Counted from the stretch's first letter, positions 26,301-37,106 are shown. The stretch is 64,000 nt of DNA from Todiramphus chloris collaris (GCA_025345505.1 JANVCC010000048.1:1782037-1846036); one strand, 5' to 3'. Numbers and translations: made by a program. Notes: generated by a model from the letters alone, not told the origin.

Positions 26301-28002
26301 TGCAAGATTGGGTTCAGCAGCTGGTGCAAGACCCATCCTGAATTTCCCTGCTAAGAAGTTTTCTAGGCACCACGTTGCTTGCTCTGTGATACCGTGAACA
26401 TTTAATTTTAATTGGAATTCCATCCTATTAATGTCTATCTTATTAAAACAACCTGGCAAATCAATTTCAGTGTCCAGAACATGCTTAGGTGTAGCAGAAA
26501 CTGGTACATCTTTGTAGCCACAGTTCTAACTCAACTGTTTTGTTGGCCTACGGCCGTAGGACTTATGATGTCCTCAGGTAAATCAAATGTACTTCATGTC
26601 CATGTGTGCATTTATGTATTTAGATCTGTATAGGTAGGTGTTTGTGTATGTTTATCTGTATTTATATATATATAATTATGATAATAATATTTTTTAAAAT
26701 CTATTCATTTTGTTTACTGAGGCCTTGGTCTCAAATAACATATTTTGCTACTAATATTTCCTGTCTTTGGTATCCCTGAAAAGCCTTTTTTCTAAAAAAA
26801 AACCCAAACCCAAACCCAAGAAGTTTACCTTTTTCTTTTTCTTTTTTTTTGTTGTAAGCTTTAGCCATTTTATCTGATTTAAGTATTTTTAAATTATTTC
26901 ATTTTTCATCTTCAGATATACAATGAATAGAGCAGTGGAGAAACTCATAACAGAAATTGAAAACAGTGGGATAAAGATGAATAAGGGAATGTGATAAAAA
27001 TATGCAAAACAATAAACAGTGTAGAAGAGGTAGATCAGGAGCATCTATTCTCCCTGTCTCATAACACAAGAATGTGGGGACTTCTGTGAAATTAAAAGGT
27101 GGCAAATTCCAAATAGATAAAAAGAAATATATTGTTGTACAGAGCAGGTAAATATTAAAATTTCTTTCAAAGAATGTTGTTAAGGCCGAAGACTTAGTAA
27201 GATTAAAAGGTAGATGGGCGTTTATATAGTTCACAAGAATATGCCCATTTACAACAGTGAATGATAATATACATTCTGAAAGATTTAATAAGCTTCATGC
27301 CAGGGGTTTATAACAGTCTTTATCTGTCATAACTCTGGACTCTGCCTGGCAGGTATTATGATGTTTTTTGTATGTTGTGTGATCACCTCCTTTTGATGAT
27401 TCCCTGGGAAAGGGCTGTAAATGAGGCTGATGTTCCTATGAGAAGAAATCTTCTTCCCTTAGAGTACTGATATTCAAAGTGTTTCCTCATATAAGGAGCT
27501 TAATATAGATATGTAAAGTTTAATGGAACTCCTGGGCTGGGACTACAGGCATGCAGAGAGGTCATGGGGAACCCTTTCTTCTACACCTAATGCTCCTTCC
27601 TCAGCAGCGAGGACCTGGGTGGGTAGTGAACCCACCTGAGTTCACCACCTTGTCCCTGTTCCCAGGGAGGTGGTTAGAGCTGATAGAACCTGACTCGTCG
27701 TCCTGAGTCTTCTGGTGCACTTGTGGGCAGCAGAAGGACAGATTTAGTTAAGACACCTTCGATGGAGGAAGGATGAAATGTGGAGTGTAAACTGGGGTAA
27801 CTCACAGAAATACATGAAATACGCGGATCGTGAATCATACATTTTATAAGGATGTGGCCAAATAAGAAAATGTAGCCTCTGTCGATTAAAAAAAAAATAC
27901 ATAAGGAAGATGGCTTATAGATTTATCAACTGATAAATGTTTTACAGTGGGAGAAAACGACCGTTTGGATTTGTGAAGTGCAGAGGGATTAGTCAGATCC
28001 TA

Positions 28003-28031
28003 TTCATTTTAATTAACAGATTAATTATTTC
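28003..28031. promoter_or_regulatory. Paired TTAATTA homeodomain-type sites
   Basis: Two TTAATTA-type cores lie close together in TTAATTAACAGATTAATTAT, with a TTCATTTT in front. This spacing would suit paired homeodomain binding, but such motifs also arise by chance in AT-rich DNA. Confidence 0.2.
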
Positions 28032-28490
28032 CCTCTCTTATCAGCACAAAGACTTAGATGACATTTTAAATGGACAGTCTATACTATTCCAGCCCTGGCA
28101 TCATTCCCCATGCTTCTGGGCATCTGACTGTCTGCTGTGCTTGGGCCTCACACACTTGGCTCACATATAAGCACCTTGGATGGGATTCATCTCCCTCGAT
28201 GTAAGCATCTACCTTGGACATAAACAATATGGATATAGACAAGTAAAGCTCAGATTCCCAGGCTGACTCTGCTCCTCTACTCACAGGCTTTTTTTGACAC
28301 ACATCTTTGGGAAGTGCTTATTGCCTGCTATTTCTTCACTAGGAACAAGCACCATTCCCAAACCACTCATTCATAACGTTTGCCTAGAGCAATAAAATAC
28401 TACTAAGCATTTTCTTGCCTAATTGCCCAGAAATTTCTTTCAGCTTTTGAACAAGAGAGACCTTCAGGAGCTCATGAATTGCTGCTAAAT

Positions 28491-28850
28491 ATTGCTCTTC
28501 TCCACCTTTCTCTTTCCCTTCCTCTTTACTAAATACTCAGCTAACAACATCCTTTCCACAACTTTTCTTTCCTTTTTGCATTTTCCTCTTTCATTTTTCC
28601 TTTTTCATTTTTTGCTTTTTCCTTTTTTTTTCCCCCATTTTCCCTTTCCTTTCCTTTCCTTTCCTTTCCTTTCCTTTCCTTTCCTTTCCNNNNNNNNNNT
28701 TCCTTTCCTTTCCTTTCCTTTCCTTTCCTTTCCTTTCCTTTCCTTTTCTTTTTCCTTCTCTTTTTCCTTTTTCCTTTCTCCTTTTCTTTTTCCTTTTCTT
28801 TTTCCTTTCCTTTTTCCTTTTTCCTTTTTCCTTTCCCTTCCCTCTGGCAC
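28491..28850. repeat. Pyrimidine-rich (CCTTT)n microsatellite with assembly gap
   Basis: A long polypyrimidine tract whose core is pure TTCCTTTCCT repeats, flanked by less regular CTTTTTC units on both sides. Ten N bases at 28,690-28,699 interrupt the pure core. The three long frames across it (a run of phenylalanine, serine and leucine on one strand, lysine and glutamate on the other) are artefacts. Confidence 0.97.
28690..28699. other. Assembly gap of 10 N
   Basis: Ten undetermined bases inside the pure CCTTT core. The true repeat length is probably unknown because short reads or polymerase slippage fail there. Confidence 0.98.
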
Positions 28851-30817
28851 AGTGATTTCCTAAGCACTAGATATCACCACTTCTTAATCTAAGTGAACTC
28901 TTCAGACTTGAAATATTGGCACATCCTGGTCTGTAGACACTGCCTTGTCCCAAAGTGTTTATTATAAACAGATGATAATTAAGATTCAGATGATAATTAA
29001 GGTTTAATGTCCATTCATTATTATCCACGAGCCAGATGCAAACTTATTTCCAGTGGAGCGAAGTCAATACAGAGTGAAAGGCAGCAGGGATGGTAAACAA
29101 GCATCACATCTATCATGACACGGTGAAAAAATCCCCACTATCAAGCTGTACATAGTGAGGTTCTTCAAGCACACGGTGGGTCCTGATGCACGTTATAGGT
29201 ATGGATTAGTTGTCATTTATTACTCTCTTGTTTGATTAACCTGCAAGCAAACAAGTGCAGGTCTGACATTATACATAGACTAATTATTTAAAACCTTTCA
29301 GCATTTCTCTGCGTTTATGGTTTTTCTCAGTTCTTCTTGCATTTGGAAAGCCATTGGTATCTACTAAATAGATCAAATTCAACAATTCAACTTGAGAACC
29401 CGGCAAAAAACTTTCTTGACTTTTAAAGGGACAGTGATCCTACAGAAGGACATAATTCTTACAAATAACAAAGTTAGTCTTCAAACTTTTAATTTCTCCC
29501 CCACTAATGTATTACTAAACATAAGCAGAGTCCTTGCTGAGCCTTCCAGTTCAGTTCCTGAGGTTTAACAAGAGATTTGCTTAATTATTCAAATAAGTTA
29601 ACTCCTTGTTTAACGAATTCTTGGAGACCAAGTCTCCAGATAGAGTTCACGTACAGAGCTCTGGTGCTTCAGCAGATTATGTCCTTTAAGACCGTGTGAA
29701 ATTCTGTACCAGAGACAATAAAATGAGCCTAGTTCAGCATATATTTTGTGAAATCTAAATCCAAGAATGATACCCCAAATGCTAAGAGCGGTTGTCCTAC
29801 AAATCAAATGAAACTGCTGACTACAAAGAAAAGTGACTGCAGCCTGAGAGAAAATGGGAAAAAAAATCAAACGGGACTGAATAACCTAGCACCAAGGAAC
29901 ATAAAAGAGATGGAAATGTTTGTAAAAAAAAATAGCATCAGCTTCTGTAGGAGGATGAATGTTTACATGGGTGCTGGGTGCTTGCTTAAAGCACTGCCAG
30001 AATTCCTTTCCCACAGCATCTAGAATCAACAACCTGAATGAAAAGGGAGGATTAAAAGGGGCTTTCAGTTTCAGGAAACATGCCTGTCCCGGGAAAACAT
30101 ACCACGTCTACCAATGTGGCCATACATTTCAACCAAAATGGTAATCAGCATAAGGAGAATCCTCTTCTAGTGAGCAACCTCTTCATCCTTAACCCTCCAC
30201 GTACTCTCAGATGTAACTACAGCCTACTACCACCTTACAGCTCGAGGTGCTAGAAGCTCCTTAGCAGCAAATCAGTTAAAAGATGTGTATGTTTTTTCTA
30301 ACATGAAGCAATTTCCTATCATACCGAGGTCAAAAGGCTTCGGAGAGGAGGAAGTAACTCTTTTTTTTTTTCTGAATGAGACGCTAAGAACATAACTATG
30401 GATTTAATAGAATATAAATCTTTCACAAGGGAATGTTTTTTGTGTTACCATCACATGCCTTCTGCTTTATTCCAGCCTGCCTTATGAGACTGCGTTGAAC
30501 TGAGTCAGTGCCAGGTTACTGTAGTTTTCCTCAGGTATTTTACAGCAATGAGGCTATTTCTTGCTCATTAGCATGCAATGGCCATGGTATAAATGATGAT
30601 AAAAGTGCTAAAATAATTATTGCATTTTACAAGCTTAGGTTCACCTTAATGAATATTTTAAAATACTCAGAGAGTGAGATAACATTTGGTTACCATCCCG
30701 AAAATCATTCTTGCCCTTCAAAATATGGCCAAATACTGCACGCTGGCCACGAGACAGAGACAATCAGTAATCTTTCCACAGTCTTTTTCCTCTTAATAGC
30801 AAGCTTTAAATTCTATT

Positions 30818-30818
<1 letters not shown>
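28850..30818. other. Non-coding stretch with a motif doublet
   Basis: No gene or recent transposon is seen. It includes the CAGATG/TAATTA doublet at 28,969-29,001. The frame 29,748-30,023 has no recognisable domain. Confidence 0.6.
28969..29001. promoter_or_regulatory. Tandem E-box + TAATTA element
   Basis: The 15-mer CAGATGATAATTAAG occurs twice without change, 18 bp apart. Each copy joins a CAGATG E-box (the kind favoured by proneural bHLH factors) to a TAATTA homeodomain core. A tandem duplication of a composite site suits an enhancer, but function is inferred only from motif content. Confidence 0.3.

Positions 30819-30846
<28 letters not shown>
30819..30846. repeat. Poly(T) run of 28
   Basis: Twenty-eight consecutive T residues. 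The 142-residue frame at 30,508-30,936 crosses it and is not credible as a protein for that reason. Confidence 0.95.
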
Positions 30847-30849
<3 letters not shown>

Positions 30850-31220
30850 TCGAACGCATATCTGAGTAATGATTGCAATAAATTCAGAAAGACATTCCCT
30901 TTCTCCTTTGTAAGTGGAAGGTGGATGAGGGTTTAGGTCAGTGCCTCAGGTGAGCTGACCTAGGAAACGGTGACTTACTGGTCCATGCAATTATACTTAG
31001 TGGAAAAGTACCAAGTTTGAGGAAATCTGGCGGTAGGAGGCAGACAGTTTTACGCTGATGATCAAACATGGCAAAGGTTCTGGTGCTCGTAAATTCCAGT
31101 CACATTATCTCTCCCTGAAAAATGATGACTTGTTTTGACAGGGTGTCACTAAATAACATGCCTCCTAAATTAGGAGCCTGAGCTCTGGAGGAGTGAATAT
31201 GGGATGGGGATTTGAGGGCT

Positions 31221-31310
31221 GTTAGAATCTTAATTCTGCTCCACTCCTGACCTGTTCTGTAGCCGGAGGTCATGTTTCAGCTCTCAGCCTCAGTTTCCCA
31301 CCTACCAAAT
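31221..31310 (+). mobile_element. MIR-like SINE relic
   Basis: The order AATCTTAATTCTGCTCCACT, then TCTGTAGCCGG...GGTCATG, then CTCTCAGCCTCAGTTTCCC follows the MIR consensus (GAATCCCGGCTCTGCCACT ... GTGTGACCTTGG ... CTCTGAGCCTCAGTTTCC). It is strongly diverged, as expected for an insertion older than the bird radiation. Confidence 0.55.
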
Positions 31311-31680
31311 GCTCTTTAACGCTCTAAACTAAACATTTATCATGGATAATGAAAATTGTCTGATAGTGGGGCATTCTGAGAATGGTTTCAGAGTTCTTTC
31401 ACTGTGCAAAAAGAAACATTTAGTAACAAATAGCCATTTCCTCCTGTCTTCTTTGAAGTCAGCAAGTCTCGATTTCTGTTTATTTGTATATTCACATCAG
31501 CCTAAAGGGACCAATCCATTTTTTGGTATTTGCACACCAAGTCTTTGACTGCATTGAAGTAGTTTAAAAACCCCTGTTGAATGTGTATCGTGCCCAGATG
31601 TGCTTTGTGATGTATCAGTCATTCCTGTTGTACTGGATTCTAGCTTCCTCTCTATTTTTCAAAGGTTTAATGAGATTTCT

Positions 31681-31775
31681 GGGTCAGATCCTCAGCTGGT
31701 TTCAACTGTCATAGTTCCAATGAAGTCAGTGACAACGTCTTTTAAATCAGACCTGCAGGGCCTGAGGATGACTGC
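31681..31775. repeat. Ancient palindromic repeat relic (CAGATCCTCAGCTGG arm)
   Basis: GGGTCAGATCCTCAGCTGGT opens the copy. TCATAGTTCCAATGAAGTCA follows as the core, and AAATCAGACC...GCCTGAGGATGA resembles the inverted right arm. This is the best-preserved of the palindromic relics in the window. Confidence 0.6.
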
Positions 31776-31951
31776 GGCCAACTGCATCAAACTGTCATCC
31801 TTCACATCATCCTGTATCAAAGCCAAATGCAAATGCTGCTCTCGCACGTGATTCGGTGCACGAAAGTCAATCAAACCCGGCCAATTTACGTCACCAGATT
31901 ACTTTGCCTGCTTCATATGACCAAACATCCAACACTGGCAAAACCCTTCAA

Positions 31952-31988
31952 GAATGAATGAATGAATGAATAAATAAATAAATAAAAT
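31952..31988. repeat. (GAAT)n/(AAAT)n microsatellite
   Basis: Four to five GAAT units pass directly into five AAAT units. Confidence 0.95.
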
Positions 31989-32068
31989 GTGTGGGACAGT
32001 GAGACCACTGAGTAGAGGCACAGGCTGAGCTTGCATGCAGCTCTAGCATCTCGAGTAGCTGGGCAAGA

Positions 32069-32235
32069 GGGATCCCTGGGGTTTAGCTCTGTTGCTGCCA
32101 CTGATTCATTGAGTGACCTTGGAAATGTCTTTGTGCCTTAGTGACCATCTGTAGTGACCATATTAGTGACCATCTGTAGCACCACTTAAATACCTTGCAA
32201 GCTTAATTGCTGCTTCTAAAGCACTGTAAGACCCT
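32069..32235 (+). mobile_element. MIR-like SINE relic with internal duplication
   Basis: GCTCTGTTGCTGCCACTGAT, TTGAGTGACCTTGGAAATGT, TTTGTGCCTTAG and CCATCTGTAG follow in MIR order, and AAGCACTGTAAG ends it like the MIR 'AAGCGCTT' tail. The 16-mer TAGTGACCATCTGTAG is present twice (32,139 and 32,164), so a local duplication occurred inside the SINE after insertion. Confidence 0.65.
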
Positions 32236-32501
32236 TTGGTAAGAGACACCATGTCTGTTTAATGTCACATTGTTTTACGTGGAACCTGTAAATGTTCAGA
32301 ATATGAAATGTTGAATGTAAAGCTATTCAAAACCATATGTCTTGTTTCAATAATTCACTGTAAGTTCACAGGGGAAGTGATATGCCATAAAGTCCCGTGT
32401 TGCCCTTCCTCAGATACCGTAGTTGTAAATTACCCCAGACGTCTACAGATTTCAATCTGAGGGCTTGTCTCAAATTCCAGCTGCTTTTGTAATTTTAAAA
32501 T

Positions 32502-32580
32502 TAAGGGACTCATCCAACTCCCACTGAAATCAAAGGAAAGACTTCCACTGACTTTACAGGATGCTGCTGGAACTGGCCTA
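32502..32580. repeat. Ancient repeat relic (CCACTGAAATCAAAGG core)
   Basis: GGGACTCATCCAACTCCCAC, TGAAATCAAAGGAAAGACTT and CCACTGACTTTACAGGATGC, then AACTGGCC, resemble an old repeat with two facing 'CCATTGACTTCAATGG'-type cores between GGATCAGGCC-like ends. It is probably related to the palindromic group. The family name is not certain. Confidence 0.45.
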
Positions 32581-33162
32581 AAAAGAATATTTGGGAATCA
32601 CAGGGCATTCATGCAGCACCATCATGTTTCACAACAGAGCAGAGATGCAGTCTGTCCTGAGTCAGTGGTACTCTGTTTTCAACGATAATTAAAAGGTGTT
32701 CTGTTTAGAAAGGCTAAAGGTAGAGTGAAATAAAATAAAATCAAATAAAATCATCTACGCTATGTTGTGAAAAGAGACGCACAGTTAATTTTCATGTGGA
32801 ATGATGCAGCGTACGATGGCGTAATTCAGCTGGCTGTGGTAGGAAACCTTCAGGTCCCAATTTGTTACAGAGAGTCAGTATTAGGGTGGATCTGATTCAT
32901 TTTTTAGTTTAAGTACAAAGAAGCCTAATCAGACTCTCACAAAGTGCCCCTGTCAAATGTCAGAGTGAAATTCTGCTTTTTTACAGTGTGTTTTATTTAT
33001 ACTTGGGGGCACGTTCCTAATTACAGATGAGGGAGTAATTTTGTGGAGGGTATGAGATTCGAAAAATAGAGCTTTTCTTTCTGTTGACAGAAATATCTGC
33101 AAGTGGATGACGATGTCCTCCGGTGTCTGCTCTAAAGTTCATTTGGTGAATCTCTCTTCCAG

Positions 33163-33288
33163 GCACTGCCAGACCCTGTCTGGGGGTTCTCTGAATGGAA
33201 ATGTTACCTACTTAGCAGCAGTGCAGATGGTAACGCTCTGTTTCTGTCCAGCAACAAAATGCTCAGGGACATAAACTCTCTTCATTAA
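33163..33288 (+). other. Weak exon-like open segment
   Basis: A pyrimidine-rich acceptor (AATCTCTCTTCCAG) precedes 41 open codons starting ALPDPVWGFSEWK and ending LRDINSLH before a TAA. I do not recognise the peptide. Forty-one codons can stay open by chance, and no donor or upstream coding exon supports it. A spurious signal is the likelier reading. Confidence 0.1.
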
Positions 33289-34834
33289 CCTAGTGCAACC
33301 CCAGCCCCCGGATGATCGTGCTGTTATAAGGAGATGGTGGAAAGCCACTGGTAACTCGTCATGTCTTTCAGATTTAGTATTCTGGTAGGTAAGATGAAGA
33401 GGCTTTGGACTCCAGAATAAAAAGTATCTTTACCTAATGAGCCCTTGTTAAGGTCTTGTTGCACACTGAAAGAATGAGAGGAAAAACTTGGCTATGGCAC
33501 ACACCAAGGAGAAAATTCTGGAAGATGAAGATTAGCAAAATGATGGCACTTGTGTCTTTGTATCTTAATTGTGTCTTTGTACCTTAATTTTCTCTAGTCT
33601 CATTGTTCTGGGGAAAAGAAGCATGTTCAGCTCCTCCATGCTGTGGCTGAGCTGTTGCTGAGAGCCTGGTGCTGTCCCATTTACCTAAACACCATTATTA
33701 ATGACCACTGTGCAAGGAATTTCTAAAACATGGAAAGGAGTCTGTAGAATTCTGCTCTGTTCTATTTGCAGTGCATTTCCCTTCTTTGGTGCCTGGATTT
33801 CTTACCTGCTGTAGAGAAATCACACCTAGTAGACTCCAGAAGATACAGAGTGACCCAGGGCTCAGTTGTTCAGGTTACAGCCAAAGGACTTCAGCACAGA
33901 GTGATGAAGGACAGGGAATTAGTCATAGCCATCCTTAAAGTACAAAAAGGCTTTAGAGAAGGCAAAGGTGCTCCCCAGAGGATGCTGTATGGGAGATTGG
34001 GCACAAACAGCATCATGGCCAGGCTGAGCACTTCGTGGAGATGCCCGGGTGCTTGGGGAACGTTGCTGAACACAGCATTGCAACTCTTCTGCGCTCCTTG
34101 GGGATCAAAGACAGCAAGTCTGTCTTCTACTGAGAGGTAGACAGACTCTGGTACAGTTTGGGCAGCAAAAAGCAATCTGCAGCCTGTCTGTGCCCTCTCC
34201 CCTTGCCAAAAGCAGCAGAGATCCGGTGCAAGGAATATGGAACCAGATCCTTGACAGCACAGGAGCTAGGGAAGTATTGGGAAGGTCCAAAGTATAGTAT
34301 GTGTCCTAATCTCGCTGCTCGTGCTGATTTATTAAATCAGAGGCTATTTTAGGCAAATCCATTTTGTAATCCCAGATCTGTCAGAAGGCTCCTGCCTGGA
34401 AAAAGCAGAGGCTAGAAGTAAGTGCTACTTAAGACTACTGTAGGAGTAATTCCCCTTTTAATATCATATTATAAATCAGGTGCCTGCTATGCCTCAGTAA
34501 CGTAAAAGCTGAAGTAATCAAATTTAAAATGGGATGAAGGCAAAACACGCTACTTTACTCTGTCGCGCGCTGTTTACGTGCTCTATACAATGGAAGAAGG
34601 CACCCAGAGTAGGAGTACACTACATTAAATTTTATTTAACATCTGCCTGCATTGGATTTTCATTTAGAGATCTAGAGATATTCTCCTACCCATCCACTCA
34701 TGCACAGAGCTCTTACGTACAGCGCTGTGAACGGCACAGCTCCCTGCATAAGGGAACAAAGTTCCCAAATGGAATGGTCTGTGATATTCATTTTTTTACT
34801 ATTTTTAATATATTTCTTTTCTTCTGTGTTATAG

Positions 34835-34899
34835 AAAAACCCACACAGCACAGCAGCAGGGACTGGAGCAGCGGGCTCGCTGCAGCAGCGTTCCTCTAG
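34835..34899 (+). other. Candidate 65-bp exon with splice-like borders
   Basis: A strong acceptor-like tract (ATTTCTTTTCTTCTGTGTTATAG) ends at 34,834, and CTCTAG/GTGACG after 34,899 resembles a donor. The enclosed 65 bp are GC- and CpG-rich against an AT-rich background and open in two of three frames (KNPHSTAAGTG... or KTHTAQQQGLEQ...). No known protein is recognised, and 65 is not a multiple of three. It could be a non-coding RNA exon or chance. Confidence 0.18.
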
Positions 34900-36500
34900 G
34901 TGACGGTGTGGGCCTCGGAATCGGCATCTCCGCGCCTGAAACGGAGGGAGGCATCCAACCTTGTTAGGACTGTAATCATCACTGGAAGAAAAATGTCCCC
35001 CGGAATAATAACTAGGAAAGCTGCATACAAATTACATTGTCTTTTCAGGAACAAAATAAAATAAAATAAATAAAATAAAAAAATTAAAAATCCCCCATGA
35101 GGTTAAAAGGCGCTAAAAATAGAACTTGAATACATATAAGGAACACGCTGGTTATTATGTCCTCACCTCAGGAGATCCATGCAGTTAACTGAGGCTAGGA
35201 ACTGAATTCAGATTAGAAAAGAACATGACAAGAAAATAGTATTTCTCTAGATTTTTTTTTTGAAGGATAAGATGCTTGAAATTAAGTGGGAGGGGCATAG
35301 GGGGGGGAGGTGGGCAGAAATCCTTTCACTCTACCTGGTGGAAAAAGTAGAAAGTCAAACAAAATGTAAATCCATAATAAATAAATAATAATAAATAAAT
35401 GTGTCTTGGGGAATATCAGGAGAGGGCTGCGGGGAGAGATGCTCCCCACTGCTGTCCTGCAAACTGTGTGAGCCAGGCTGGAGAGTAAGCAAGGGCACTG
35501 TGGAGTTGCTGGTTCTCAGAGGTTTCCCTTCCATCCGGAGAAACGAGTTGTGAAATGAGCCCGTCCTTCAGCACAGTTCTCCAGCCTTCTGCAAATCAGA
35601 AGGAAGCTGAGGTTTCGAATGAGCAAGCTGTTCATGCCAACCCACTTAGAAGGAAGCCGTGTGATGTGCTTGAGGAGCAAGGTCTAGGAAAAGCAAGCAA
35701 TGTGACTCCAAATCCGGAAGGCGTTTTCACACCGAGGTGTTGATGGAGATGAGTTGTGCTTTTGCTTTCAGCAAGACCACCGGGCACCCTGAAATACCTG
35801 AGTGAGAGCGAGTGGCAAAAGGAAGGTGGCAGGACTGAGAGCAGCCTGCAACCTCCTGGAATTCATGGAACCTCTGGAAACTATTAATCACCCGAATGAA
35901 ACACTCACTCTCACAAAAATAGCCTTTCTTTACATTACTCTGCGGGATGATTGCTTCTAAGGTGACTTAATGACATTACCAACATTTCAGACCATCCTGT
36001 GGCTTCCCCAACATCAGCGTTTTGTCATCAGTGTATTTACTCACAGCTTTTACTGCTGGCTCGGTTTTTCTTTTTATTTTTTTTCTTTCCTCTTTTTTTT
36101 GGCTGCTGCTGTGAGTGTTCTGGGTATGGATGCAATATTCGGGAAGTGTGATTGCTGATATCAAGCGTGCTTCCCAAAAAGCACCAGATGCAGTTCTAAA
36201 TCAAGCTGAGCCTCCAAGCTTTGGGAAGTGGCTGATAGCACAGAGCCTCGGGAAGACTGTCGAGAAGGATGCTGCCAAATGGCACACGTCCAATTAGCTT
36301 CCTCAGTGGCATATTTAGGACAATTAGGGGAGACTTGTGGATCTGTGGATTCATTTGTTTGGGGTTTTTTTTCTGGTTTTTTACTTTGTTTTTCTGTACC
36401 CAAGAAAGTGTAGAACAAACTGTATGTTCTGGTAAAGTTCTGTGTTCTGTTAGCCACTGAGCCTCCAGTTTGATACTGTGGACTCTAGGTTATAGGGGTG
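34900..36500. other. Non-coding stretch, no gene seen
   Basis: A short CpG-rich start (to about 34,945) gives way to AT-rich DNA with AAAT/AATAA microsatellites at 35,051-35,090 and 35,373-35,400. Short frames have no recognisable domain. Confidence 0.55.
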
Positions 36501-36612
36501 TTACATTCTTAAGAATCAAAGGCACAATATAATTAGGAGAGGTATTATTTTGTGTTTAGCAGAGCACTAAATTAATGATATATGGGCATGATTCCGCTGG
36601 TGCACATTCCCT

Positions 36613-36626
36613 GTTACTATGGCAAC
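36613..36626. promoter_or_regulatory. RFX X-box-like palindrome
   Basis: GTTACTATGGCAAC differs at two positions from the perfect palindrome GTTGCCATGGCAAC, and both half-sites (GTTAC and GGCAAC) are intact. RFX factors bind such sites at ciliary and neural genes. Binding here is inferred from the motif alone. Confidence 0.35.
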
Positions 36627-36769
36627 AATATTATGTCATGTGAGCCTGTCCTCAGTGTTACTTAGAGCAGCAAGGTCTCAGCAAGCTCCTCATTTATTTC
36701 CGAGACCCAAATAGGCACTTTCTCTGTGTGTGGAATGAAATCAGGTTTATTATAGCTACAAATGTTATA

Positions 36770-36880
36770 TATCCCATTAATTGCTTCTCTTATGTTATCG
36801 TGTTAATTTACTTTACTTACATCGAGCATTAGCATTAGCATAAAACAGATAATTAGTGAACTGCAAATGACTAATGCACC
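36770..36880. promoter_or_regulatory. Cluster of homeodomain/POU-type motifs
   Basis: Within about 110 bp lie CCATTAATTGC, GTTAATTTAC, a tandem GCATTAGCATTAGCAT (36,826-36,841; the reverse strand reads ATGCTAATGCTAATGC, like POU octamer variants), TAATTAG (36,850-36,856) and GACTAATGC. Together with the nearby X-box this resembles a developmental enhancer, though no conservation data are available here. Confidence 0.3.
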
Positions 36881-37106
36881 CATATTGTGCAAATTCCTCT
36901 TTTCATATTCGAAGCACTAGCATGTGCTCCAACTTCTTCAGTCCCAACCATTAACCTCCAGGGTTTGCAGACCAAAAAAGGAGATGGATTCAGTCCAAGA
37001 GGAAACATTCCCAGCTCCAGAAGCACTATCTGCTGATTCACAAAGCAAGAATTTCAGATATCTAACCTCTCTCCTACCCCCATCACTTCTCCTCCCAGAT
37101 GCTAAA

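Larger units (their letters stand above)
12221..28490. other. Long CR1-free non-coding stretch (part 1)
   Basis: Over 16 kb I see no CR1, LTR, gene or RNA gene. It holds two very old palindromic repeat relics (14,233-14,301 and 15,876-15,945), A or T runs, a purine-rich tract and an AT microsatellite-like run near 26.66 kb. All open frames are short (at most about 110 codons) and lack recognisable domains. Confidence 0.6.
30847..34834. other. Non-coding stretch rich in ancient SINE relics
   Basis: No gene is firmly supported. It carries two MIR-like relics (31,221-31,310 and 32,069-32,235), two palindromic relics (31,681-31,775 and 32,502-32,580), AAAT microsatellites and one weak exon-like segment (33,163-33,288). 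Confidence 0.6.

Noticed and set aside
26799-26819. CCCAAA repeats resembling telomere sequence
   Set aside because: Vertebrate telomere repeat is CCCTAA; only about three units are present.
28492-28867. Three frames of 81-123 codons
   Set aside because: They translate a CCTTT microsatellite across an N gap.
29041-29085. Sixth palindromic-family relic (CCAGTGGAGCGAAGTCAAT)
   Set aside because: The similarity is limited to one short core-like stretch with no arms.
30508-30936. 142-codon frame
   Set aside because: It runs through a 28-T tract giving poly-phenylalanine and matches no known protein.
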